NCBI GenBank assembly: GCA_044222395.1
Contig: JBGANK010000016.1
Span: 1-64,000, forward strand
Direction of reading: 5' to 3'
From: JAEUMD01 sp044222395
GTDB taxonomy: Bacteria > Pseudomonadota > Alphaproteobacteria > Rhizobiales > Hyphomicrobiaceae
DNA: 64,000 nucleotides
The translations under genes and the position numbers were made by a program. The notes under the pieces were generated by a model. It saw only the letters and a program-made list of their open reading frames with translations, ran no database searches and had not been told where the DNA came from. Each line of letters opens with the position of its first letter. The stretch's first letter is position 1. Below are positions 25,419-34,180 of this stretch, piece by piece.

Positions 25419-25936
25419 GGCGGTTCCCTGGGCCGTCACACTGCGAGGCGAGCCAGCGTGACGCTGTCCGCTCAACATTTCATCCTCTAACGCGATGTGA
25501 TGCGAAGAGCATCGGCATGGTTCGTGCGGCGATCGCTTGAGCAAGCCGACCGCTGCTGAGCCCTTGTGACCGCACCACACCCGTCTTTTTGAACAATCTT
25601 GAAATAACCGGCGCCGCAGGCGGTGCTGCGAACTGCGACGCCTGCTGATGCTGACACATTTTCGGCCAATTGCCTTGGCTCGGGCGCGGTAATCCGGCGT
25701 CGTTTGGGCCGCGGTAGCCTAGCCGCAGGTGCCTGGGCAAGCTGTGGGCAACCTGTTGATCGCCATTGCGGTTGCCACACGCGGCGCCTGCCTGCGCTGG
25801 CGCGGTCTCGTGCAATTGACCAATCTGGCGCGAGTTTCGAGCAGCGTCGCGTGTGGCACGGTCCACGGTCTCCGACAGATCGCAGGACCGATGGCGGGCG
25901 CTTGTTTGCTTTTGCATATGCGGGGGGTCACGCATC
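25419..25936. other. Intergenic region between tadG-like gene and cpaC
   Basis: A 518-bp gap. I looked for a short Flp pilin gene (prepilin motif plus hydrophobic helix) on both strands and found none. The promoter of cpaC-cpaD should lie here. No terminator with a T-tract is visible. Confidence 0.5.
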
Positions 25937-27490
25937 ATGAATTGGAGTGAAGCATTGAAGCTGGCGGCGAACTGCCGTGGCGGTCCGTGGCGTTCGAAAG
26001 TGCTGATGGCCGGTCTGGCGGCCGTGGTCGCAATTGGAACGGCATTCGTGCTGACGCCTTCAGCGTCAGCGGAGCCGGGCAAGGCGGGCGGCGTGCGGCC
26101 GCACGAGTCCGATCACCGATCGGTACTGCAAATTGCTCCGGGTAGTCCGCTGCCGACCACGCGGCGCGTCACTATCGGCGTCGACAAATCGATGCTGGTG
26201 GAGGTTCCCAACGACCTGCAGAACGTGCTCGTCTCCAATCCGGAGGTGATCGATGCGGTGGTGCAGACGTCGCGCCAGGTTTATCTGCTCGCCAAGAACG
26301 TCGGCGAGGCCAACGCATTCCTGATGGGCAAGGATGGCGAGCGGCAGGCGATCATCGAAGTCGTGGTGACGCGTGACCTGACCGCGCTGCACGACATGCT
26401 CGATCGGCTATTGCCCGGCTCGCGGATCAAGGCCGAGATGATGGGCGAGAGCGTCGTGTTGTCGGGCAGCGTCGGCTCGCCGGTCGATGCAAACCGGGCG
26501 GCGGAACTGGCGGGTCGTTTCATCAAGAGTCCGTCCAATGTCGTCAACATGCTGGAGACGAAGACCAAGGAGCAGGTGCTGCTCAAAGTGCAGGTTGCCG
26601 AGATCCAGAGAGACGCGCTGCGCCGGTTCGGGGTCGATCTTCCAGGCGCGGTGCTGAAGTCGGGAAGCTTCACGTTTGCCAAGGTGATGCAGAACGCCTT
26701 CCCGATCACCAGCGCGATCGTGCCGAAAGCGTTGGCGATCGCTCCTGGGGTCGAGCCCGGCGTGACGGCGGGCACTGCCATCCAGCCGACCTGGCAGACC
26801 AACAGCCAGTCGGTGACGGCGATGATCGAGGCGCTGGAGCGCTCGGGCGTCTTGAAGACGCTGGCCGAGCCGACGCTGACGGCCATTTCGGGCGAGACAG
26901 CGAAGTTTCTCGCCGGTGGCGAGTTCCCGGTTCCCGTGGCCCAGCAGAACAACACGATCACCGTCGAGTGGAAGAAGTTCGGCGTCAACGTCAGCTTCAA
27001 GCCGGTCGTGATGACGGAAGGGCGTATCAGCCTGACGATTTCGGCGGAGGTGAGTGAGCTGTCCAGCGATGGCGCGGTTACGATCGGCTCGATCTCTCTG
27101 CCGGGACTCAAAGTGCGCAGGGCGGAGACGACACTCGAATTGCCGTCGGGCGGCACGCTGGCGATGGCCGGCCTGCTTTCGGATGAGACGCGGCAGAGCG
27201 TCGACGGATTTCCCGGTTTGAAAACACTGCCGGTCCTAGGCGCGCTGTTCCGCTCAAATGACTATCGCCGGCGCGAAACCGAGCTGGTGATCCTGGTCAC
27301 GCCGTATCTGGCGACCCATGCATCGCGCAAGGAGCTGGCGCTGCCGACGGATGGCTATGCGGCGGAGAACACGTTGCGCGAGCTGTTCTTCGGCAACATC
27401 AACCGGATCTATGGTCACTCGTCGGCGAAGCCGACACGCTACCGCGGCGACTATGGTTTCATCATCGATTACCCGGGGGTCAAGGGATGA
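25937..27490 (+). CDS. cpaC: CpaC/RcpA-type pilus secretin
   Basis: A 517-residue outer-membrane secretin. It has a signal peptide (VLMAGLAAVVAIGTAFVL, about residues 22-40), an N-terminal domain with VDKSMLVEVPNDLQNVLVSN and an internal BON-like domain (SVVLSGSVGS). The secretin domain carries LKTLAEPTLTAISGETAKFLAGGEFPVP, the conserved VEWKKFGVNVSFKPVV and LPVLGALFRS. CpaC multimers form the outer-membrane channel of the Tad/Flp pilus. The ATG at 25937 (MNWSEALKLAANCRG) follows GGGGGT. The frame is open upstream but non-coding in character. The stop overlaps cpaD (ATGA). Confidence 0.9.
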   Translation: MNWSEALKLAANCRGGPWRSKVLMAGLAAVVAIGTAFVLTPSASAEPGKAGGVRPHESDHRSVLQIAPGSPLPTTRRVTIGVDKSMLVEVPNDLQNVLVSNPEVIDAVVQTSRQVYLLAKNVGEANAFLMGKDGERQAIIEVVVTRDLTALHDMLDRLLPGSRIKAEMMGESVVLSGSVGSPVDANRAAELAGRFIKSPSNVVNMLETKTKEQVLLKVQVAEIQRDALRRFGVDLPGAVLKSGSFTFAKVMQNAFPITSAIVPKALAIAPGVEPGVTAGTAIQPTWQTNSQSVTAMIEALERSGVLKTLAEPTLTAISGETAKFLAGGEFPVPVAQQNNTITVEWKKFGVNVSFKPVVMTEGRISLTISAEVSELSSDGAVTIGSISLPGLKVRRAETTLELPSGGTLAMAGLLSDETRQSVDGFPGLKTLPVLGALFRSNDYRRRETELVILVTPYLATHASRKELALPTDGYAAENTLRELFFGNINRIYGHSSAKPTRYRGDYGFIIDYPGVKG

Positions 27491-28269
27491 CGGACAGGCG
27501 TATTTGGACCGCGAAGCCGCGAACGGTGGCGATTCCTGCGCGTGCTGTGGTAGCGTCAGACGCCGCGCCACTCGCATTGCTCTTGCTGATGGCCGCAGCC
27601 GTTGGGCTTGGTGGATGTCGTGAGCACGAAGCGCGGCTCGACAATCGAACGGCAGCCGCCCTGTCAGATCCTTCCAAGCGGCATCCGATAGGCCACGCGG
27701 GCCGCACCGAGGCACTCTATGTGGAGGTTGCCACGGACGGTCTGGGTCTCAGCGAGAACCAGGCGACCGACGTCAGCCGGTTCGTCGATCGCTACAAGAG
27801 CGAGTCGAACGGGCGGCTGACGATCACTGCGCCGGGTTCGGTGCGCGGTCATCTCGCTACATCGCGGTCGTTCCGCGAGATCGAGGAACTTGTCGACCGG
27901 CTGGGCGTGCCCAGCGAGGCGATCAGCCGGCAGCATACGTCCGGTGGTGGTCGCTATGGACCTGCGGTGAAGCTCGCCTACGAGCGTTCCGTGGCGGTGG
28001 CGCCGTCGTGCGGACAGTGGCCCGAGGACATGGGAGAAGTGGAGCGGGAGCGGCTGCCTTACGAGAACTTCGGCTGCGCCAGTCAGCGGAACCTGGCGTT
28101 GACGGTCGCTAACGCGCGCGACCTGCAGGTGCCGCAAGAGGAGACGCCGCGGTCGAGCGAAGCGCGCAGCGTGGTCTGGTCGAAATACGTTGGTGCGAGT
28201 CAAGGGGCAGGTGGCTCGTCGTCTGCTGCACCGGCCAAGGGTGGCGCGGCGAACAAGCCAACCCAATAA
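27487..28269 (+). CDS. cpaD: CpaD-family pilus biogenesis lipoprotein
   Basis: A 260-residue protein with a lipoprotein signal (LALLLLMAAAVGLGGC, lipobox LGGC). The CpaD domain carries the hallmark NFGCASQRNLALTVANARDL near residue 200, as well as PSCGQWPEDM. CpaD is a periplasmic or outer-membrane lipoprotein that assists the CpaC secretin. Its start overlaps the end of cpaC by 4 bases. A strong terminator follows at 28334, so cpaC-cpaD is a two-gene unit. Confidence 0.9.
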   Translation: MTDRRIWTAKPRTVAIPARAVVASDAAPLALLLLMAAAVGLGGCREHEARLDNRTAAALSDPSKRHPIGHAGRTEALYVEVATDGLGLSENQATDVSRFVDRYKSESNGRLTITAPGSVRGHLATSRSFREIEELVDRLGVPSEAISRQHTSGGGRYGPAVKLAYERSVAVAPSCGQWPEDMGEVERERLPYENFGCASQRNLALTVANARDLQVPQEETPRSSEARSVVWSKYVGASQGAGGSSSAAPAKGGAANKPTQ

Positions 28270-28333
28270 GAGTAGGGGTGGCCTGAACGCTGGCTTCAGC
28301 CATGTTCGGGCGTCGCGGTAAGGCTGAACGAAT

Positions 28334-28361
28334 GGGCCGTGTCCCCGGACGCGGCCCTTTT
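28334..28361 (+). terminator. Rho-independent terminator of cpaC-cpaD
   Basis: An 11-bp stem (28334-28344 with 28347-28357, one wobble pair) is followed at once by TTTT. It lies about 65 bases after the cpaD stop. Confidence 0.85.
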
Positions 28362-28399
28362 CATTGCGGCGGACTGAAGTCCGTGTCTCAAGGTGGCTA

Positions 28400-28522
28400 G
28401 GGCAGGTCCGTTCTTGGTGGAATCGGTTCAGCTGTGGTGGCCTGCTCCAAGCCCTTGCTTGAGAGTCTCAATCACGCCTTCGCTGGAACCAGAAGTGGTT
28501 CAATCTCAGCGGATCAGACTCT
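28400..28522. repeat. Dispersed 123-bp palindromic repeat, copy 2
   Basis: The same length as, and ungapped alignment with, 3157-3279 at about 85% identity. The most conserved part, with 27 identical bases, lies in the second hairpin unit and ends at the GGAACC arm. The outer arms AGAGTCT and AGACTCT are identical to copy 1. It lies 38 bases after the cpaD terminator, a typical intergenic site for such elements. Confidence 0.8.
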
Positions 28523-28755
28523 GGGCCGGCGCGGCTCAAACCAAATATCGGAGCCGGACGTCCACTGGTCATTGCTTGCGGGTGCGGGAAAGACGCATTA
28601 GGAGGCACGCAGGCCGCGCGTGGCGGTCTTGCTTGGCCAATGGTGGATGGCCGTCAGCGGAGCCTAGCCGTGCGCTGAACCTGTGGTGGCTGCACGCGTC
28701 GCCATTCGCAGGCTATTGAGTGGCATAACGAGACATTCAACCGGGAATCCTTCCA

Positions 28756-29367
28756 TTGTCACCTGACACCATCAGACGAACCGTTGCTGCGGTCGCCGCG
28801 CTCAATCTCGGTTATTTCGGGATCGAGGCCACGGTTGCGCTGGCGCTGCAGTCCGTATCCCTGCTTGCAGACAGCGTCGACTTTCTCGAAGACGCGACGG
28901 TGAACATGTTGGTGCTGGTGGCGCTGGGATGGGCGGCGCAGCGTCGACGCATCGTGGGGTTCGTGCTTGCGGGGCTGATCGTGGTGCCGGGACTTGCGGC
29001 GCTATGGACAGCGGTTGAGAAGCTTTTTGCTGCGGCTCCCGTGGTGCCGAGTCCGGCGGTGCTTACGATCACAGGCGTCGGTGCGCTCATGGTCAACGCG
29101 CTGGCGGCGTATCTGCTGGCGCGTGTGCGCGATCATGGCGGCAGCTTGACCAAGGCAGCGTTTCTATCTGCGCGCAACGACGTCATCGCCAACATCGGCA
29201 TCATTGCCGCCGGCCTGGCGACAGCGGCCACCAACTCGATCTGGCCCGATCTCGTGGTCGGACTTGCCATCCTGGCCATCAATCTGGGTGCCGCCAAGGA
29301 GGTGTTCGAGGCGGCCATGGGCGACAGCGACGACGACGACAGGATGGATATTCAACCAAGGGCGTGA
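28756..29367 (+). CDS. Cation efflux (CDF)-like membrane protein
   Basis: A 203-residue protein with five to six transmembrane helices, similar to the membrane part of cation diffusion facilitators (Zn2+/Fe2+/Co2+ antiporters). LLADSVDFLEDATVN in helix 2 and SARNDVIANIGI in helix 5 have the acidic residues expected at the metal site. The usual cytoplasmic C-terminal domain is missing. The chain ends in an acidic tail (DSDDDDRMD). The start appears to be TTG at 28756 with no strong ribosome binding site, so the N-terminus is not certain. The metal is unknown. Confidence 0.7.
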   Translation: MSPDTIRRTVAAVAALNLGYFGIEATVALALQSVSLLADSVDFLEDATVNMLVLVALGWAAQRRRIVGFVLAGLIVVPGLAALWTAVEKLFAAAPVVPSPAVLTITGVGALMVNALAAYLLARVRDHGGSLTKAAFLSARNDVIANIGIIAAGLATAATNSIWPDLVVGLAILAINLGAAKEVFEAAMGDSDDDDRMDIQPRA

Positions 29368-29607
29368 TCGGGCAGATGCATGCCGGTGCGTGGACGAGTG
29401 ATGCGCGCTCGGCTTGCAGTTGGTGATGCCGAGGCCATCGTCGCGACGCACACCATTAAAGTTCTAGGCATTGCCAAAAGAAATGACCGGGCTGGCGATG
29501 CCAGACCGGTCCGAGTGTGTTGCAGGGCTAGTGACTTTTTATCGTTGCGTATTGCCGCTGTTGAGCGCAGGCGGCTGGGAGAACGGTTTTGTATCTCGAT
29601 GGATGCC

Positions 29608-30549
29608 TCAGTTGTCCGGGGCGGATCCGTTGTTTGTTGTCGTGGCCACGCTATCGCTCGTGGTCTGGCGCTTTGCCCGCGACACCTGGGCTTCCGCAGT
29701 CTTCAGCTGCTCCAGGTAGCTCATGTTGGAGCTCGACACGTCCTTGGGCAGGCTCGCCTCGCTGACCTTGCGTGCCTCATCGAGGTTGCCGTGGAGACCA
29801 AGCAGCAGGGCTAGGTTCTGCTTGGCCTTTGGATCGCCCTTGCTTGACTGGGCGGCGGTGCGCAGAAGCTTCTCGGCCTGGGCATGGCGGCCCTCCAGGG
29901 CATAGGAAAGCGCCAGGTTGTTGAGGATCGAAGGGTGGTCGGGTGCCAGCTTGAGGGCGGCTGCAAACTCGTGCTGGGCCGACTGCTGTTCGCCGCTGGC
30001 GGAATAGGCCGAGCCGAGCGCCGACTTGATGCGCCAGTCCGGAGGTCCGGCCTTGTCAGCCTTGGCGAGCAGACGCTTGGCGTCCTTGATGCGGCCAAGC
30101 TCCAGGGCCAGCAATCCTCGCTCGCGCAGCAGCGCGGGATCATCCGAGCCCTTTGCTGCCTCTTCGAGCACAGCCATCGCGCCGGTCAGATCGCCATTTG
30201 CGCGCAGGCCGCGGGCCTTGACGATCGAGGGGTTGGTTGGTTGCGCGGCAGTCTTGTCACCCGCTTTCTGCTCGCCGTTGGCCGACGATTTCGACAGTGC
30301 GCCGGTCTCGATGGAGGAGGCGTTGGAGCTTGCCGCGCTGGCGTTGGCGGGGTCAGCCGTGGCGAGCGCGGCAAGCTCTAGTCCGCTGCCGGCACACGCG
30401 CTGAGCATCAGCGAGGCGGCAAGCGGAATCAGGATGCGCAACGACCTGGCGAGACTGAATGGCGCGTGTGCGCCCGCTGGCAGGTCGGAAGCGAGAATCG
30501 GTTCTTGCAGCTTGGCATGCGACTTGGACTTTGATTGCAACTTGGACAT
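29608..30549 (-). CDS. tadD: TadD-like TPR lipoprotein
   Basis: A 313-residue protein. A leader carries a lipobox (LIPLAASLMLSAC, cysteine near residue 52), preceded by an unusually long charged N-terminus. A Ser/Ala-rich linker is followed by about five TPR repeats (LRERGLLALELGRIKDAKRLL, SALGSAYSASGEQQSAQHEF, NNLALSYALEGRHAQAEKLL). This layout is that of TadD, the lipoprotein that helps localise the RcpA/CpaC secretin. It is close to cpaC and cpaD but on the other strand. The ATG at 30547-30549 is preceded by GAGGGGGT. It ends in a low-complexity tail (TSDSVATTTNNGSAPDN). Confidence 0.75.
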   Translation of the reverse strand: MSKLQSKSKSHAKLQEPILASDLPAGAHAPFSLARSLRILIPLAASLMLSACAGSGLELAALATADPANASAASSNASSIETGALSKSSANGEQKAGDKTAAQPTNPSIVKARGLRANGDLTGAMAVLEEAAKGSDDPALLRERGLLALELGRIKDAKRLLAKADKAGPPDWRIKSALGSAYSASGEQQSAQHEFAAALKLAPDHPSILNNLALSYALEGRHAQAEKLLRTAAQSSKGDPKAKQNLALLLGLHGNLDEARKVSEASLPKDVSSSNMSYLEQLKTAEAQVSRAKRQTTSDSVATTTNNGSAPDN

Positions 30550-30920
30550 GATGACCCCCTCATGCTTCACGGCGCAGCCACGCGGACGCGAGGGTGCGGG
30601 TGAGGCAACGCATCAATTGGATGAACGGAAGACGCTACTGGGAGACTTGAAAAACGCGACCTATACGTGACGCGGTGCGGGACAGCAGGGCTGCCGAATC
30701 TGCCGGGCTATTGCCCGTAGTTCGACTCCGGCCTGACGACCGTTTGCTGCCGCAGGATCTCGACGCAGATGCTCGTGCGCGGAGAGCCATTCGGCCGCAA
30801 CTGCTGACAAAGGTGCTTTGCTGGGCTTCAGATCCTGGCTCCACACACAGTTGGCTTTGTCATACATCCCGACGGCGCCGAACGGGGCTCACAGTGAGCA
30901 TCGTCCACGCTATCAACAGG
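30550..30920. other. Intergenic region without recognised features
   Basis: A 371-bp gap between two minus-strand genes (the kinase fusion upstream, tadD downstream). No gene, terminator or repeat is evident on either strand. Confidence 0.5.
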
Positions 30921-32507
30921 CTAATCCGATGTCGGAAGAAGGCCGAGTGTGGACAGTGCGGCGGCCTGGGTTTCGCCGGGATTGCCGCCTGCGGCGATTG
31001 TCGTCCAGTCGTTGCGGCCGATTGCGTAGGTGAGCTGGCGGTCGACGACCTCGCGGGTAGCGTCGGAGGCATCGGTGCGACGCTGCTCGACACGGTGGTG
31101 CAGCGTTGGCGCATCCGCCTGCAGCCACAGGCCATCAAAGGGGATATCGAAGCTGGCGGCAATTTCGGCGAGGCGGTTGCGCTCGGCAGGTGCGGAAAAT
31201 ACGGCATCGGCGATGACGGATTGGCCGGCGCGCAGGGCTGCCATGGCGCGAGCGTAGACCCGCTCGTAGACGCGCGCGGAAAGTTCGGGCGTGTAGCTCT
31301 CCTTCGGCAGGCGATCCAACTCGTCGACTCCCATGAGCGATTTGCGTTCGAGGTCGGAGCGAAGATGCAAGGCGCCCAGCGGCCCAGAGACCTGCGGCGC
31401 GAGGGCGGCGGCCAGCGTCGACTTGCCGGTGCCCGACAGGCCGCCGACGCCGATAAGACGAGGCGTTTTCGGGGTCAGGAAGTCCATCGCCGCGGCAAGA
31501 TAGTGCCGCGATTGTTCGGTATCGCGTAGGCGCGCTGGGGCATCGCGGTTGGTGCTTGCGGCGCGTGTGGCCGCCACCATGGCGCGGATACCGGCGCGGG
31601 CCGACAGATAAAGCGGCATGAGCGCCAGGGCATCGAGATCCTCGAGCGTGCCGGTGCGCCACAGGTACCGGTTGAGAACGATATTGGCGGCTTGGCGCTG
31701 CTTGTAGTGTGCGAGGTCCATGAGCAAGAAGGCAAGATCATAGAGCGTATCGACCGTTGCCATATCGATGCTGAATTCGAGCGCATCGAACAGCGTGGGC
31801 TCGCCGTTCCAGACGACGATGTTGGCAAGATGCAGGTCGCCGTGACAGTGGCGAAACGATCCCAGTCGCACGCGCCGGTCGAGCAGCTCGCAGTGGCGGG
31901 AGATCTCGCTCAGCGCAGACTTCTGCCACGCAGCCAGTTGATCCACGGGGAGGCCGGCACCCTGGTCGCGGGAGACGGTTGCGACCTCGGTGACAACGGC
32001 GCGCATCTTATCAGGTGCGTCGATGTCAATGGCGCGACGAGCGCGCTGATGCATGTGGAAGACGGAATCCGCGGTCTTTTTCATGAGTGCGGGGGCGAGG
32101 GGGCCCACCCGGGCGCGCTCGGACAACAGATCAGAATCGGGAAAGGCGCGCATGTCGACCGCCCAATCGACCGGAGGACCTTCGCCTGCAATCGCCAGTC
32201 GGCCGTCGTGTTCGCGGGTGATGGGCACGATGCCGCGATAGATCTGCGGAGCGTTGTCGCGATTGACGGCCAGTTCGCTCATGCATGCCGCATGACGCTG
32301 CTCCAGGGTTCTGAAATCGACGAAGGCAAGGTTGACGCGCCGCTTGATCTTGAGAGCACGCTGGGGGCCGACGAAGACGCGGGCAATGTGCGTCTCATAG
32401 ATGCGTGGGCCGCCGGATCCGACGACGCCGGGGGTCGATAAGAATGCAGCGACCTCATCCTCCGAGGCACTTGCCGCAGGCTTTCCGTTATGGGGCAAGT
32501 CACTCAT
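30921..32507 (-). CDS. Fusion of aminoglycoside phosphotransferase-like and P-loop kinase domains
   Basis: A 528-residue two-domain protein. Residues about 30-330 are an APH/choline-kinase-like fold with the catalytic loop HCHGDLHLANIV (near residue 220) and the metal Asp in LFDALEFS. Residues about 345-528 are a P-loop kinase with Walker A GGLSGTGKSTLAAAL (near 355), resembling gluconate-kinase or zeta-toxin type ATPases. This architecture is a known uncharacterised bacterial family, usually labelled AAA family ATPase or aminoglycoside phosphotransferase. The substrate is unknown, and drug resistance should not be assumed. It has no operon partner. Confidence 0.85.
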   Translation of the reverse strand: MSDLPHNGKPAASASEDEVAAFLSTPGVVGSGGPRIYETHIARVFVGPQRALKIKRRVNLAFVDFRTLEQRHAACMSELAVNRDNAPQIYRGIVPITREHDGRLAIAGEGPPVDWAVDMRAFPDSDLLSERARVGPLAPALMKKTADSVFHMHQRARRAIDIDAPDKMRAVVTEVATVSRDQGAGLPVDQLAAWQKSALSEISRHCELLDRRVRLGSFRHCHGDLHLANIVVWNGEPTLFDALEFSIDMATVDTLYDLAFLLMDLAHYKQRQAANIVLNRYLWRTGTLEDLDALALMPLYLSARAGIRAMVAATRAASTNRDAPARLRDTEQSRHYLAAAMDFLTPKTPRLIGVGGLSGTGKSTLAAALAPQVSGPLGALHLRSDLERKSLMGVDELDRLPKESYTPELSARVYERVYARAMAALRAGQSVIADAVFSAPAERNRLAEIAASFDIPFDGLWLQADAPTLHHRVEQRRTDASDATREVVDRQLTYAIGRNDWTTIAAGGNPGETQAAALSTLGLLPTSD

Positions 32508-32639
32508 GACGCAAAGTCGGCCTTGCGCCCTTCATCGACGCGGTTTTTTGCGGCCCGACCCAACCCTAGAAGCGAGCGTGCACTTTCGCGCTCGGGTGGC
32601 GATGGCTGGGCTGGTGCCGATTCTTTCGTTGCTCGCCCG

Positions 32640-32996
32640 TCAGCACACCACGGGCTGGCAAAGTTTCAGAGTGAACTTCTCGTGCGTCGCGTCGCGAGAG
32701 AAGTCGAACTCGCGGCGATCGATGCAACGTGCCTTGCCCTCCTTGGATGTCTTTCCGGCGAGGTCCAGGTTGCGGTCGAAAAGAACCTCGTCGAGATCGC
32801 AGTTGTATTCGCTCTTCAACTGCAGGGCGAGGATGTTCAGCCAAGCCGGGGCCTCGTCCTTCTTGGCCTCCTCGGCCGACGCAATCGGCATGGCGAGCAC
32901 TATCGCGGCAAGGGCGGCCAGCGCCATGTGGGGCGCACTGGCGCGACGCGGGCGCACTCCGGCGCGAAGCTTGCGAGTTTCGTTGTGACAACCCAT
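32640..32996 (-). CDS. Secreted protein of unknown function
   Basis: A 118-residue protein starting at the ATG 32994-32996 behind GAGGGAT. The N-terminal 48 residues are a long signal peptide (MALAALAAIVLAMPIASAEEA). The mature part has three cysteines (YNCDLDEV, KARCIDRR and the C-terminal LCQPVVC region with two in the last seven residues), suggesting one or two disulfides. KFTLKLCQPVVC forms the end. No family was recognised. It is likely periplasmic. Confidence 0.65.
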   Translation of the reverse strand: MGCHNETRKLRAGVRPRRASAPHMALAALAAIVLAMPIASAEEAKKDEAPAWLNILALQLKSEYNCDLDEVLFDRNLDLAGKTSKEGKARCIDRREFDFSRDATHEKFTLKLCQPVVC

Positions 32997-33130
32997 AGTG
33001 ATCCCTCTTCGCATTGTCGTTTGAACGATCGCCCGAATCGTCAAGAAAGGCGCCGCCGCAGATCGGCAAGCTAGCATGGATTCTGGCGTTCGCGGTCCCG
33101 GTTCGATCTCCACCCGCAGGCGACTTTCGA

Positions 33131-33208
33131 CCCGGCGCCGGGCGTCCGATCACGTCGAGCGGCAAGTGTGGTAGCGCGGCAAAGCCGCGGCCTTGACGGC
33201 CGTCAAGG
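33131..33208. repeat. Three palindromes in tandem upstream of the universal stress gene
   Basis: Within 78 bases there are CCCGGCGCCGGG (33131-33142), a hairpin CGCGGC-AAA-GCCGCG (33175-33189) and the perfect 18-base palindrome CCTTGACGGCCGTCAAGG (33191-33208). They lie in the divergent region between a secreted protein and the universal stress gene. An 18-base perfect palindrome could be a regulator operator. Confidence 0.55.
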
Positions 33209-33266
33209 TTGGATGCCAGTCATCGATGCAACGGTCGCCTGTAGGGGCTCAGAAAACGGCTTGGAC

Positions 33267-34106
33267 ATGGCCATCCGCTCGATTCTCATCCACCTCAATG
33301 ATCGTCGCCGGGCCGGGCGCCTGATTGGCGCGGGACAGGCGCTGGCAGCGGCGACGGGTGCCCAGATCATCGGCCTGCATGTCCAGACGAGCGTTCCCAG
33401 CCTTGCGCCGGTAGCGCTTCCCTACGGCGCCGACGTTGTCGCCGCGGTGCGAGCCGCAGAGAACCGCGAAGCGGAGGCCATCGCGACGATGTTCCGCGAC
33501 TTGACCGCTTCGATGGCCGAACGCGCGGAATGGATTTCGGAGATGGCGGCCGGCACTGATCTGGCCGCGCATGTCATGGGGCATGGGCGCGGCGCGGACC
33601 TCATCGTTGCATCGCAGGCGGACGCCGAATGGGAACTCGCACCGGTGCTCGATTTTCCCGAGCGTTTGGCAATCGAGAGCGGCCGACCGGTGCTGCTCAT
33701 ACCCAATAGCGGAGACGTGAGCCTGCCGCCGCGGCACGCCGTCATCGCCTGGAACGGCTCGAGAGAGGCATCGCGCGCCGGGTTCGACGCGCTGGCAGTA
33801 CTGGAGACTTCGGTTAAGGTTACGCTGCTGGTGATCAACGAGGGTTCGGGTATGGTGGCGGCGACGTCGAGTGCTGAGCGATTCGCTGCCACGGCCAGGA
33901 GACACGGCTTCGACGATGCGGTGGTTGTCGCACAAGCGAACGGACGGGCGGCTGGGCGGGCTGTCATGGAGGAGGCGCACGCGATCGGCGCGAACTTATT
34001 GATCATGGGCGGGTATGGTCATTCCCGGTTCCGCGAATTGGTCTTTGGAGGCGCAACGCGCTACATCACCCACCACATGAGCTTGCCCACCTTGCTGTCG
34101 CACTGA
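33267..34106 (+). CDS. Universal stress protein, tandem-domain UspA family
   Basis: A 279-residue protein made of two UspA domains (about residues 1-145 and 150-279). The second has the ATP-binding signature GGYGHSRFRELVFGGATRYI (G-x2-G-x9-G-S/T type). The first domain is degenerate. Such tandem Usp proteins bind ATP or AMP and protect against oxidative and other stresses. The ATG at 33267 (MAIRSILIHLND) gives a canonical first beta strand. The frame continues upstream, but without protein character and through the palindromes. Confidence 0.88.
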   Translation: MAIRSILIHLNDRRRAGRLIGAGQALAAATGAQIIGLHVQTSVPSLAPVALPYGADVVAAVRAAENREAEAIATMFRDLTASMAERAEWISEMAAGTDLAAHVMGHGRGADLIVASQADAEWELAPVLDFPERLAIESGRPVLLIPNSGDVSLPPRHAVIAWNGSREASRAGFDALAVLETSVKVTLLVINEGSGMVAATSSAERFAATARRHGFDDAVVVAQANGRAAGRAVMEEAHAIGANLLIMGGYGHSRFRELVFGGATRYITHHMSLPTLLSH

Positions 34107-34180
34107 CCCGGCCGACCCTGGTGGCTTCTTTGGTAACCAATGGTATCCAGCACTTTGACAATCGCGGAGACGACCAAGAC

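Larger units (their letters stand above)
28270..28755. other. Intergenic region with terminator and dispersed repeat
   Basis: A 486-bp gap. It contains the cpaD terminator (28334-28361) and copy 2 of the 123-bp palindromic repeat (28400-28522). The remaining 230 bp show no recognisable gene. Confidence 0.65.

Noticed and set aside
25419..25936. Flp pilin gene in the gap before cpaC
   Set aside because: No prepilin cleavage motif with a following hydrophobic helix occurs in any frame.
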